A DNA stretch of 42,681 nucleotides from Chara braunii (Eukaryota > Streptophyta > Charophyceae > Charales > Characeae), in NCBI GenBank assembly GCA_003427395.1, contig BFEA01000104.1, positions 2,764,000 to 2,806,680 of the forward strand. Direction: 5' to 3'. The notes beneath the pieces are model-generated. The model had not been told where the DNA came from. It worked only from the letters and a program-made list of their open reading frames with translations, and did not search any database. Shown here piece after piece: positions 1 to 9,492 of the stretch; the stretch's first letter is position 1, and each line of letters opens with the position of its first letter. Both the position numbers and the translations under genes were made by a program.

Positions 1-336
1 ACGGTCAGGGGGGTCCCAGACGTCCGATCCAACAACCTTATTTTATAGTTTTTAAACGAGATCGAACCTACCTTTTTGTGAGTCATTTTTTCAGGTTTTT
101 TTAGTGAGCAAGTTGGGGGCAAAGGGGTAAGGGGTAAGGGATAAGGGTTTTGGATATGGGATGCATTGAAAGATGTGAGGCATAAGGGGTGGGAGTTCAA
201 TACCTTGCAGGGAAAGAACGGGGGATATAGTGTTAGTGGTTTATGATACAAGGTTCACGGATAAGGGGTGAGGGATTAGGTGCACACAAATGAGGATAAG
301 GGGTATGGGTTAAGGGATAACGGCTTAGGTTTAAAC
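1..336 (+). repeat. Edge of a tandem repeat with degenerate GGGTTAAGGG units
   Basis: Positions 115-330 are dense in imperfect GGGGTAAGGG and GGGTTAAGGG words. The last 65 bases or so (272-336) align with 9917-9978 in the same orientation: both read GGGATTAGGT, then a TACACA-like stretch, then GGGTATGGGTTAA, and end in GTTTAAAC. The G-rich words resemble degenerate telomere-type repeats, but the spacing is irregular, so I call it a decayed satellite rather than a telomere tract. No gene is seen here. Confidence 0.5.
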
Positions 337-348
337 CTGTATAGCACA

Positions 349-451
349 CCAAACATGTTCGGAGCTTTTCTGAATGTCTGAACATGTTCGGGTGTTCGAC
401 CGAACTTCTCCCGAACATATTCAGCCGAATGCCTTCCGAACGTGTTCGGCC
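349..451. repeat. Cluster of four GAAC/GTTC palindromes near the left end
   Basis: Four imperfect palindromes lie within about 100 bases: AACATGTTCGG (352-362), GAACATGTTCGGG (380-392), CCGAACATATTC (411-422) and CCGAACGTGTTCGG (436-449). The last pairs CCGAAC with GTTCGG around GT. The mirror position at the right end (9700-9743) also holds GTTCG/CGAAC words, including CGTTCGATCGCGAACG. Subterminal motif clusters of this kind can serve as transposase-binding sites, but that role is inferred here. Confidence 0.5.
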
Positions 452-500
452 AAACATTTAAAAAAAAAGAGAAAACTACCGCGCAGACAGGGTTATATTT

Positions 501-571
501 TGTAATTGCATTTGAAACTGCGTTTTAGCAGTTTAGTCAGGGTCCGAGTTTCAATTGCATTTGAAACTGCG
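501..571 (+). repeat. Inner inverted repeat, left copy (71 bp)
   Basis: The sequence starts TGTAATTGCATTTGAAACTG and matches the reverse complement of 9422-9492 at 67 of 71 positions by hand alignment. It contains its own hairpin: AAACTGC (515-521) pairs with GCAGTTT (528-534). A shorter relative (CGTTTTAGCAGTTTGAAACTCGG) occurs near 8617-8640. Confidence 0.85.
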
Positions 572-1635
572 TTGTCGGCGCGAATACCCTTACAAGGGTA
601 TCCGCCCTGGTTTTTGCAAGCGACAGAAAGGCTCGGTTAACCTGAATTCTGAGTGCCCGTGCGGGGAAATGCGAGGGTCGCCCGCACGTAGGCAAAGGTC
701 TGCCTTGTCCCAGTAGGGAGTACGTGGGCGCGCAATTTTAAGGTGCGCGTGTGATGTTTCTGATTGAGTGGGCGGCAGGGGTAGCCGACCGACCCGGACC
801 GGGTGACTGGTTTGATTAGGGGGCGATAGCTCGCTTTGATTGGCACGTGCGACCGGTGGTGGCGCGCAGGCTGGCGCGAGGGGTGGCAATGTCGCAGGAT
901 GGTAGGCCGATGCGGACACCTGGGGGCCGTGCGTACAAATATGGGCTGAAAGAGTGGCCGCGGTGGTGTCCTGGCCCGAAGTGTCATGCGACATCACTTT
1001 ATGTTGGAAACTATGTCCGATGGTCTCAGGCTTGGGCTTAGCTCTATAGGTTACGGTGTCGGATTACCGCTACGGAGGCTCGGGGATCGAGGCCGGCGGA
1101 CGCTGGTATAGGAGCAGCGGAGCATCGACCGAGCGGAGGGGTTGAGGGTCCTGAGGGACTATCCTCCTTTTGTTCCGTCCTTTGGGGATCCGATCGTGGG
1201 CCGCGCCGTGGGGAAAAAGGGGCGCTGGCAGGGACCGTAGTTTGCGTTGTTACAAATCCGTTGTTGTTGTTCAAGTTTTCTCCCCCCCCCCCCTTTGTTT
1301 TTTTTTTGGGGGGGCTATAAGAGGTCGGGGCCCTGGCCTCTGGGCCGACCGTCTGGGCCTTTTGGTCTGCTAAGGTGGATACGCCCACAAACTGGGGAAA
1401 CAAAGGCCTGTGCTGAGTTTGGGGCGAGTGGGACTGTGTGATGTCCCATAGAAACACCATGGACCGCTGATTTCCAAGGGGTCTCGGGGCGCTGTTAGGA
1501 AGATCGAAGCGCTGAGGTACGGACGAGTGTGGCCACGGTGCAAGAACGGTGCGTGGGGCCCGGGAGTGACCCCGGGCGCAGATGGGGTCAGGTGCGTGCG
1601 ACACCTTGAGAGGCTGCTGGGGTGCTGGCGTGGCG
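572..1635. other. GC-rich stretch without a recognisable gene
   Basis: The sequence is GC-rich with long open frames on both strands. They are low-complexity, mutually overlapping and match no family I recognise. A homopolymer fold-back occurs at 1282-1314, where twelve C are followed by a T-rich spacer and seven G. I see no convincing promoter, exon or RNA gene. Confidence 0.4.
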
Positions 1636-1905
1636 AAAGTCCTTCGGGACATCCGATAAAATCGGAACGAAACAGTGAAGATTCGCATGGGTCCTTGCGC
1701 CCGGCTGGCATGTATAAATCCAGGAAACGGGGGCTTGGTTCGCACTCCAAGGCGAAGCTGCGGCAGTGAAGATTTCTGAAAGACAGCGGGGGCATTGCCC
1801 CGACCTAAGTCCTTCGGGATATCTGATAAAATCGGAACGATATAGAGAAGATTCGCGTAGTCCCAATGCAGAGGCTGGCATGCACATAGGCCGGAATATG
1901 GGCCA
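1636..1905 (+). repeat. Two copies of a ~100-bp repeat, spaced ~173 bp
   Basis: Copy one (about 1636-1733) and copy two (about 1809-1905) share AAGTCCTTCGGGA, the block GATAAAATCGGAACGA, then GAAGATTCGC and GGCTGGCATG. Copy one holds the hairpin TCCGAT-AAA-ATCGGA; copy two has it as TCTGAT-AAA-ATCGGA, a wobble-tolerant change. Translating this repeat gives the short recurring peptide that inflates a minus-strand open frame here. Confidence 0.7.
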
Positions 1906-2022
1906 GGAACGCGTATTAGGAAGAGTGCGGCCTGCGGCCGTATGAGCAGTAAAGGGGCGGGGAACTTTTGCCCCATGCGCTGTCCGCCGTGCCCGGACAC
2001 GACGGGGGAGGATGGACTCCGG

Positions 2023-2058
2023 CGGGCCGACGGTATAAAAAGAGGGAGTGTCGGCCCG
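2023..2058 (+). promoter_or_regulatory. TATA-like box in the loop of a perfect 9-bp inverted repeat
   Basis: CGGGCCGAC (2023-2031) and GTCGGCCCG (2050-2058) are exact reverse complements. They enclose GGTATAAAAAGAGGGAGT, whose TATAAAAA is a strong TATA-box match. This could be a promoter for a transcript running rightwards. No coding sequence or repeat-element domain follows that would confirm it. Confidence 0.35.
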
Positions 2059-2334
2059 ATCACTGAGCCAGTCAGCAAACCGTGCGGAAGTGTGCCGGGA
2101 TAGCATGTGTAGTAAGCCGGAGGGAGGAGCGGTGGATGCGCGTAGTAGCAAAGGAGCGGGCAGGCAGCGAGTGGAGGGCGCTGGCGCAGTGAGGCAAAGG
2201 AAACTGAACGAACCCGGACGCGGGGTGACGGGCGCTAGCGTGGTGAGAGTCAGCACGGAGGGGGGCAACCGCGGAGCGAGACTGTGGGGGTCGGCAGGGT
2301 AGACACTGGGGGAACAGGCTACGGGGGCCGGAAT

Positions 2335-2885
2335 GAATCAGGGCGTGGAAACGCGCCGGGTGCGTGCAGAGGAGGAAGGTGCAGATATGGCGGAGGTGGG
2401 GAGACGTAATACGCCCGTTCCTTAACGAAAACGGGCGAAGTAAGGACCGGGATGGAGGTTTTCGAGCATTGCGAGCGTGCTCGTGAAGTCAGTTCGGTGA
2501 GAAAGTTAGTGTAAGAGGCGTTAGTGAGAAAAAACTTCTGCGCCGAGTTATGGTGGAACGAGAACGAACGGGAACGAAATTTAGTTTGATCGTTCGTTCC
2601 TCGACCATTTTCAACAAACGAAGGTGCTGATCTGGTGTTTTGGCGTCAGGCGAACTGGATTCCGGGCTCGGTTTCAGAAGAAAGTTAGTAGATAAGGAGT
2701 TAGTAAGAAAAGGTGCTGCGTGGGGTGTCGGAGGAAGGATATGGCACGGCGGAAAACGTAGATCTCCCCCGTTCCTAACAGAAACGATCAGGGAGGGATG
2801 CAAAATTGAGGTTTTCTAGCGCGGCGACTTCAATAGTGCGGTTAGTTTTGGGGTTGGTGGAGTAGGAGTGGAGTTAGTAGGAATA
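2335..2885 (+). repeat. Diverged ~350-bp duplication
   Basis: The order of words around 2405-2535 recurs around 2755-2880: a CCCGTTCCT(T)AAC-GAAAC block, GGGATG, GAGGTTTTC-AGC, then GTTAGT-rich sequence. Related GAAAGTTAGT-GTTAGT-AGAAAA words at 2500-2530 also recur at 2688-2715. The copies are too diverged for exact borders. No protein-coding signal is visible. Confidence 0.45.
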
Positions 2886-4479
2886 GGAGTCGCGCCCGGG
2901 AAGGACGTGGCAAAGTGCTAATGCACCTAGCCACATTTGAGGTGGTGGGTTCATTCCCATTCAGCACGGAGGTCGTCGTCGGCTCTTCGCACTCGGCCTG
3001 TTGTCTGCGAACCGGCCTGGCGCTGAGCCAACCCTGGGACTCCATCGCCTTCGGTCGCGCTCATCTGAGCGGAGGACCAGACCGAGTTAACGGCCACGAG
3101 CGGACGGGCGATGTGGGACGGGGGAGAGAGAGAGAGAAAGAGCCCACTCACCTAGTCGGGTTATGCCTGCAGTAGAACAGGCACTACAGCAGGCAGCACC
3201 TGCGGGTGTATATTCCCACGTCCCGGCGGTAGGTCCATGCTGACCCTACTTATTAGAGGGAGGCCAGCCACGGGGTCGGAGGCCTACCGTTAGCTGGTGC
3301 CTGCCCACCCTATCGGTGGAAGGAGCCACTATCACGGGAATAGCGAAGGAGAGCCACGAAGGTTGAAAACTGCCTACCGACTAGCCGGTTCGAGCGGGGG
3401 CGGGCTCCGCGCAAACGAATCGTTGGAAAGGGATTCGGAGTTTGTACTGGTCTGACCTCAAGCCGCCCGTACGCTAGGGCACACGGCACAGTCAGGCTTA
3501 GCCGTGTGGGTCGTTATTGTGGGGCAGCTATTGCTGTGATTCTGCGCCAAACTCGATACCTCGCTGCATACTGACGGCCAGCGGCGGGCCGGACTTCTGT
3601 TATGTGAGCTACGACTTGGAGATTTGGGTGGCGCCGTCAAAAACCAGGGATGAAAGACTTGCCTACCGGTTGAAGTGCTGCTCGTCCCAGCGGTCAGAGG
3701 TGTGAAGGATGACCTGTAAGCCTGTGTACTTACCTATTGAGGGTGCGCTGCTCGTCTGACTTTGAGGAATAGTACGAAGGGGGTGACGCACTCTATGAGA
3801 CTCGGTTGAACTCGGCTGCGTAGTGGGAGCTTGGGCTAGGGAGGCGGCATTGCAGCTTGAGGAAGGGGGTTCTTGTGGCGAACCAGGAGGTCGTCAGAAA
3901 AGTCAGCAACTAGCGGTTTGACTTTAGTTGACCGGCGATCGCGTGCTTTGGCCGCCATTGCGGGGTCCTCAAGCGAGTGAAGATACCAAGGCCCTCTCCT
4001 GCGAGTCTGAGAGCACCCTTCTAGGATCTGAGAGTCTCAGACTTTATCTTTCTGCCCTTCTCACTCTAAGTCTGCTCCTTTGGTTCTGAGAGGAAGGCGG
4101 CAGGCGGGCCTGTGGCCCGTAACCCGCGCCAAGGCCTTTGTGGGAGGTTGCCCTACCGGTTGCGGGAGCTCTGCCGAGACTCAGGTGGAGTCCTGGAGGC
4201 AGGGAACAGAGTGGTAATTCCCTGACTCCCTCTATAAACCCAACTATAACCCCTACTTGTACATCTCTCTATTGTTGAATGAGTATATTGTGTGGATCCT
4301 ATACTTGGTTTTGAGTTTGACTTTCAGGACATAAGTCAGACCGAAGTAGAGGAACATATGGACAAATCTCAGTTTCAGTTTGTTGATTGCCTGAAAGCAG
4401 ATTGCGAGTGAAATGGGTTGCGTCTGGGGGAAGGTTGGGAGGAAGGCAGAATTGTGTGCAGGTTGACTGGGTCATTAAG
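2886..4479. other. Gene-less, hairpin-rich stretch
   Basis: I found no gene. Many short inverted repeats occur, for example CGGTAGG (3227-3233) with CCTACCG (3284-3290), CCACC-CTATC-GGTGG near 3305, and GTCTGAGA (4003-4010) with TCTCAGAC (4033-4040). The word CCTACCG recurs near 3285, 3375, 3662 and 4150. A TATAAA-containing segment (CCTCTATAAACCC near 4230) precedes the hairpin array and is a possible transcription start. This stretch may belong to the same transcript or element as the array, by inference only. Confidence 0.35.
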
Positions 4480-5444
4480 GTTGGGAGGTCCCCTTAAGTT
4501 TGGGGAAGCCCAACGTTTTGTTTATTTTTGGATTGGATGGAGCCTCAGGTCGCTCTATAAGTTTAGGTAGCCTGAAAGTCTGGAGGCTAGGATGTCCCCA
4601 TAAGTTTGGGGAAACCTAGTGCTGTGAATTGCATGGAGGGTCGGGACGCTCTATAAGTTTAGGTGTCCTGGCTGCTCTGACTTGTGAGGGTTTGACTACG
4701 AGTGACTTTCAGGGACCCAAGGCGCTCTATAAGTTTAGGTACCTCGGGTTGCCTCGCTTTACCTGGGGTTCTCTCAGTTTTTTTGGCTCTTAATGAGAAG
4801 GTCTGAACCGCTCTATAAGTTTAGGTGGTTCAGCCCTCCTCCTCTTTTGTTCTGAGGGAATAATTCTGGCAGAGAGCAGGCCGCTCTATAAGTTTAGGTA
4901 GTCTGTCCCACTGCCTCGCACATATTGGATCAGAGAGAAACGAACCTGGTTGAGGATCAGACCGCTCTATAAGTTTAGGTGGTCTGACCCAATGCCTCGC
5001 ACATGTTGAAACCCAATGGATATAACCTGGCTATATTGTATTATTATGCTATTAAAAACAATCTAGTCAGACCGCTCTATAAGTTTAGGTAGCCTGACTA
5101 TAGCTTATCACAACTGAAGAGAGTATAACTAAGAGATATAACTAAGAGATATAACTAAGAGATATAACTGAAGGTAAACTTGGTCAGGCTGAGCAATGTT
5201 CCAAGTTGAGCGGCTCGGCCTTATGTCCCCTTTGAAGATTAAGTTCAGCGAGATATATATAAATTGGCTATTTAAAACAGTTCATGGCGACTGGAGTGGT
5301 CTAGTCATACGCCCAAAGAAGAGAGAAGTAGTTGTGCCCTCTGTTTGTGTATACCTGACCAAGTCATAACGCTCTATAAGTTTCGGTGTTTTGACTTTGG
5401 GTCCGGCTAAGTCGGGCGCGCTCTGTAAGTTCAGGTGCCCTGAC
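4480..5444 (+). ncRNA. Array of 11 hairpins with a conserved loop and variable stems
   Basis: Nine copies carry the core GCTCTATAAGTTTAGGT or a one- to three-base variant, at 4552, 4648, 4724, 4810, 4883, 4964, 5074, 5371 and 5420. Two further copies (4490-4505 and 4596-4611) have CCCC-TAAGTTT-GGGG in the same place. Each is flanked by a different but complementary arm pair: GTTGGG/CCCAAC (4480/4509), TCAGG/CCTGA (4545/4571), CTAGG/CCTAG (4587/4615), CTGAACC/GGTTCAG (4803/4827), TCAGACC/GGTCTGA (4957/4981), TAGTCAG/CTGACTA (5064/5094). Shared plan: variable outer stem, small internal loop, short inner stem, loop with TAAGTT. Arm variation that keeps pairing suggests selection on structure, or repeated fold-back repair of DNA. 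Whether it is transcribed is unknown, so the ncRNA label is provisional. Confidence 0.55.
5125..5169 (+). repeat. 13-bp tandem repeat ATAACTAAGAGAT, 3.5 copies
   Basis: Units start at 5125, 5138 and 5151, with a partial unit at 5164. The copies are identical, so expansion is recent or ongoing. The repeat lies between hairpins nine and ten of the array. Confidence 0.9.
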
Positions 5445-5744
5445 CTATGCCTATGTAAGTTGGGTATGAGGGGATAACTCACTAAAAGATCATGAACTAT
5501 TGTTTGCTCAGATTGGCTAAGGGATGGTGAGAGTACTTACCTTTGTGGTTTGACCTGCATGTGGCTGAGTGAGATTACTACTTGGTCTGGGTTTCAGGTT
5601 GACAGGTAGTTGCTTTAGAGGCTCGCCACGTGGTAGAGCGATAGGATTTAGGTCAATTCCTGCATTTTCAGAGCTGACTTTATTTTTAGTACTTAGGTCG
5701 ATTTTTGCATTTTCTGAGGCCCGCTACTATACTTGGACCTGTAT

Positions 5745-6290
5745 AAATTCTGGTAAGCTACTTTCTCTACGGGAAGCGCTGTCGAAATTTCTATAGATTC
5801 AAGGAGTTAGATAAATTTTGACTTGTCAAAAGTTCAGCTTGTCTTTTCATTATGTCTGACTTAGTAAAAATCTGGAAAGCCTCCTATTCTAAAGGGAGTG
5901 CTGTCCAAATTTTTGCTAATTCAGGGAGTTGGACAAAAATTGGGCTATGAAAAGTCAAAAGTTAGTCTCAGGTCTTACACTTAGCCTTGTGTAAATTTTG
6001 GGAGGGCACTTTTCTAGGAGAAGTGCTGCCGAAATTTCTGCAAAAATAAGGAGTTAGTCAGATTTTATCTAAATTGGGCTCAAGGTTGGGGGCCGAGTTC
6101 AAATTTGACTTGGTATAAATTTGGGAAATCCCCAATTCCAAAAGGGGTGCTGCCCAAATCCTTACCAATTCAGACAGTTAGACAAAACTTGACATTAAAG
6201 AGTCATAGATTACTCCTGCTTTTGACGCTTGAGCTTGTACAAATTCTGAAAAGGCACTTTTCCTACGGAAAGCGTTGCCGAAATTTTCTT
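5745..6290 (+). ncRNA. Second hairpin array: five units of ~122 bp
   Basis: Units begin near 5745, 5866, 5993, 6117 and 6241. Each reads AAATT-TGG, a hairpin, then GTGCTG-CC (or a close variant) and AAATTT, followed by AAGGAGTTAG-like spacer. Pairing is kept while sequence changes. The outer stem is ATTTGGG/CCCAAAT in unit four (6119/6153), and AAAAAT-GGA with TCC-ATTTTT in unit two. The inner stem is GCACTT/AAGTGC in unit three (6006/6021), CCCC/GGGG in unit four (6130/6144), and TTTCC/GGAAA in unit five (about 6259/6267). The loops differ from the first array. I know no RNA family with this description. Transcription is unproven. Confidence 0.5.
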
Positions 6291-8620
6291 AGTTTAGAAG
6301 AGATAGATTATATTTTGACGGGTGGCGACTCTGGCGATCCACCCTGAATAGGGGAGATTCTGTCAGGACCTACCTTTGCTTTGGACACTGTTTAGGGGTA
6401 GGCTTGGAGTCGGTCAGGAAGGTAGGCCTTTGGAGCGAGATTGTGATTACCTTCCAAAGACTTATAGATCTAGCTTGAGGATTGACCTGTCTTGTGTTAC
6501 AGGTCTTCTTGGTCATTCGATTCAGGATCTGGATTAGAGTCAGCTTGATCCTACAAGGACCACACTCTGTTATCGCTGATAACAGGTCGGTTGCCGATTC
6601 GTTGGTCTTCGACTCAATTTCAACTCACCCTCCATACTCAACCTAAAAGGCTTTAGCCCTGGTGGTTTCACTGTTTGTTAAGGGTTTCACCCGGACTTTT
6701 ATTGAATGGCCATTAACAAAAATACTGAGTATTTAATTGAGGTTGGCTGGATCGGCGATTGGGGCTTGCATGGCTAAAGCAAAGGGGTATGAGCATGGAG
6801 AATGGTTGGGGTTGACTCCGTGTAGTGCGTGCTCTGTCGTTTGATTTTTTGTGTAGTTGCAGGTATGTCCTGTGATTTGGATTTTGAGATTTGGACTCCC
6901 TTTGACTCCATATACGTATACAGGGTTCTGAGGAGTCCCACTGTGTCTGTGAGAAGTGATTGTCACAACTTTATTCCCCTTTTGTATGCATGCGTGGGTA
7001 TACGTACGATGAGTATTCGGGAGGCCTAAAGAGGCCACGTTAACACCCGCGTAAAAGTCGGGATTGAGGGGCAGGGAAGACCCTCCCCTATTGCTTATTT
7101 GCGTCTTGGGGCTTTTATAGTCGGACGTTGGTCCTGGGCCGGGATTCAAGGTCCTTGTCCAGGACATCCTAAGCCATAGACTCTGCAGGGAACGGGCTTC
7201 CCCTCGCACAGAGCCTATTTACTTTGGCCGACGAGACACCCCACCTTGAAGGCGGAAATGTCGCGAGGGTCGAACGGCGTATCCTTCATCCGTTCAATAT
7301 CATGAGGGGCGACCCCTCGCAATGTGTTCCTTCAGCCATTCAATATCGCGAGGCCTGAGCCGCGATTACCACGTACGATTGATATTGGTGGTCGGTATAG
7401 AGTTGGCCTGCGGCCGTGTAGCTTTATGTTGGAGTCCCGCGCGCGATGCTTCGCCACCCCATCCCATAAAAGTTAAGGGATCCCTGGACCCGATTGGAGG
7501 CGCAACGCTTGGATTATTGTAGGTCGTCAGCACCACCCGCGGAGGGAAGGGTACCCCAAGGCCACGAGTCCTTTTTAGCGAGGGAACCCTTGCCCTATTC
7601 CCTCTTCTTGGGTTCGTGCGTGTTTATTTGCTTCTTAGAGATTTTTTTTTATGGTTGGACATTGTAGTCCGTGGCAGCCGTCAAAGTCAAACCTCTTGAC
7701 TTTCGCCCAGGCCCCGGGGAGGACTCACCCTAGGGCCGCGAGAGACGATTACCACCACAGGCATGGGCATATGTACCACCCACTCTGCATAAGGGTGCAG
7801 AAGAGGGTGTGTGGTCTTCAACCGCGCATGGCGGTTGTCCAGCGTCGAGAGATTAACCCTCAAGGCGCGTGTCAGCCGACACTTGAGTATCGAATGAGAC
7901 CCTCGAGATTAACGAGGACCGCGTGAGTATGGGTACTACATGGTACGCCATCATTGCGACCGCTTGCGTACGCTTGCATTGCGAGTCGATATGAGTTAGC
8001 CCTGCGTCGGCGCTGTTTTATATTAAAGTTTCGCGCGCGACGCCTACTCGATTTCCGCATTAGGAAGTTATGGGACGGCTACCGGGGGGCTAGGAGCGTT
8101 GTCGCGTTGTTTGTGTTGTGTCGTTCCGCCTGTATGTATGTGCGCTGTTGTCATGAGGTTATTAGAGTGGTGTGTGCGTGGTGTGTGGGATCCGTCCTAG
8201 TCGACCGACGTCGAGCCACGCTTGGGACTTCAGCCCCCAAGATGTCGGTTCGCGTGCGAGTCCGATAGAGGCGTATTACCGCGCGTACCCCCTGTGCTAC
8301 AGCGAACGAGAAACGCCCTCGGTCGGTCCACCTCTGCGATTGCAACTGATTAGTTTTCGTATTGTGGACTGGTAGCTCGGCGGGGATATGCCCACCAATG
8401 AGAGGTGACAGCTCCTGTAAGGTGGAGGTAAGTTGTGCCTCGCGTAGGCTTTATCCTGTCGTAGGGGCTCGCGAGAGGTATGGTTGGCGCACTCGGCCGG
8501 AGCGGCCTAAGGAAGCTCCATATGCGTGTTCGTGTCGAGGTTGATCCAACTCCTGCGTGACGCGACCGAGAGGGTCCCGCGCCGCCGCGTGCGGTGCCGG
8601 ACCGATGCGCTCGACACCGT
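6291..8620. other. Gene-less stretch between the hairpin arrays and the satellite
   Basis: At 6320-6344 GGGTGG and CCACCC enclose CGACTCTGGCGAT. The word TGGCGACTCTGG resembles a tRNA-type primer-binding site, but no LTR end lies next to it. A diverged repeat of about 47 bp occurs at 7281-7303 and 7328-7351 (TCCTTCA-CC-TTCAATATC-GAG). The rest is moderately GC-rich with overlapping open frames on both strands that look non-coding. Confidence 0.35.
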
Positions 8621-8730
8621 TTTAGCAGTTTGAAACTCGGGCTGACTTTTTCTAGCAGTTCAGTTAGGCACATGACCGTTTTCTTTTTCTTCGTTTCGGT
8701 CGTGTTCCGCGCGCGGCGTGGCGCGGCCCT

Positions 8731-8812
8731 TTTTTTTTTTTTTTTTTTTTTTTCCGGTTTCGTGCTGCAACTAATCATGCCACTCCGCGGCTGAGAAAAA
8801 AAAAAAAAAACT
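8731..8812. repeat. Homopolymer pair: poly-T tract then poly-A tract
   Basis: A T run of more than 20 bases starts at 8731, and an A run of about 15 bases follows at 8795-8810. Long homopolymers of this kind recur through the window (for example 11344-11362 G, 17447-17464 T, 37614-37628 A, 40684-40696 G). Their exact lengths should be treated as uncertain in an assembly. Confidence 0.6.
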
Positions 8813-8827
8813 CCCATGGTTAAGCCA

Positions 8828-8965
8828 CAGCCGAGATGTCTCGGCCACACTCCAGACTGACTACGACTGAGATGTCTCGGCCATACCTCAGACTGGCCAC
8901 AGCCGAGATGTCTCGGCCACACCCCAGATTGGCCACGACCGAGATGTCTCGGCCACAACCGAGAT
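8828..8965 (+). repeat. 36-bp satellite carrying the palindrome CCGAGA-TG-TCTCGG
   Basis: The palindrome starts at 8831, 8867 (first arm CTGAGA), 8903 and 8939, an exact 36-bp period, with a half unit at 8959. Between palindromes the units read CC-CACxCCAGA-TGGCCAC with small changes. Because 36 is a multiple of three, the minus strand translates to a 12-residue repeat within a longer open frame. That frame also spans homopolymers and is unlikely to be a gene. Confidence 0.85.
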
Positions 8966-9232
8966 CCACAGGCATTACCCTCCATAGGCAAACGCAATGT
9001 CTCAAGAGTAGCATACTCCGAAAAAGTGGGGGGCTCGGGGTAGGGATGGAGGCCAAAAAAAGAAAAAAGAAAAAGAAGAAATAAAAAAGTAAAGAAACGA
9101 GTAACTTTGAATCCACCTACGTCGGAAAGACCCTCATGTCACCATTGCTTTGAGGAATGTATTTGGCCAGGAAGTGAGGAACATGAAACAAGTCATTTTC
9201 CTTTTTTGTTTCTTGTTGTGAGGTCCTTGTAG

Positions 9233-9285
9233 CGCCCTGCCAGTCAGGCAGGGCGGATTCCACGCGAGGCTGCTAACTGCCTCGC
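9233..9285 (+). other. Two adjacent perfect hairpins
   Basis: CGCCCTGCC (9233-9241) pairs exactly with GGCAGGGCG (9247-9255) around AGTCA. GCGAGGC (9264-9270) pairs exactly with GCCTCGC (9279-9285). A terminator or processed RNA is possible but nothing upstream supports one. Confidence 0.5.
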
Positions 9286-9421
9286 TTCATTCAGTTCCAA
9301 ACAAGTCCTGTAGCATCCTGTATCGGACCGCAATCACAGCATAAGGGATGTTTTTTTTTTTTTTGAATCTTCTGTTCGTGAATAGACGAGGGCCCTGATT
9401 GAACTGCTACCTAAAGGCAGT

Positions 9422-9492
9422 CCGAGTTTCAACTGCAATTGAAACTCGGACCTTGACTAAACTGCTAAAACGCAGTTTCAAATGCAATTACA
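9422..9492 (-). repeat. Inner inverted repeat, right copy (71 bp)
   Basis: This is the reverse-complement partner of 501-571. Here the inner edge has become a palindrome of its own: CCGAGTTTCAA (9422-9432) pairs with TTGAAACTCGG (9439-9449). The right copy lies 273 bases from the proposed element end and the left copy 164 bases, so these repeats are subterminal rather than terminal. Confidence 0.85.

Noticed and set aside
115-330. True telomere tract at the window start
   Set aside because: The G-rich words are irregular, mixed with unrelated sequence and recur internally at 9917-9978, so this is a decayed satellite.
1044-2078. 344-codon minus-strand open frame in GC-rich DNA
   Set aside because: It begins at TTG, is built partly from the 1636-1905 repeat and low-complexity runs, and overlaps open frames on both strands. 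No family motif is visible.
3110-3510. Structured rRNA or snRNA gene
   Set aside because: The region is hairpin-rich but contains none of the conserved 5S, 5.8S or spliceosomal RNA sequences I can recall.
4480-6290. CRISPR array
   Set aside because: Repeats are irregularly spaced, flanking arms are complementary rather than unique spacers, and the setting is eukaryotic.
6320-6344. Primer-binding site of a plus-strand retrotransposon (TGGCGACTCTGG)
   Set aside because: No LTR end with CA precedes it and no gag or pol follows on the plus strand.
8350-8997. 215-codon minus-strand frame with a 12-residue repeat
   Set aside because: The repeat comes from the 36-bp satellite and the rest spans poly-T and poly-A tracts, giving Phe/Lys runs. 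It is not a plausible protein.
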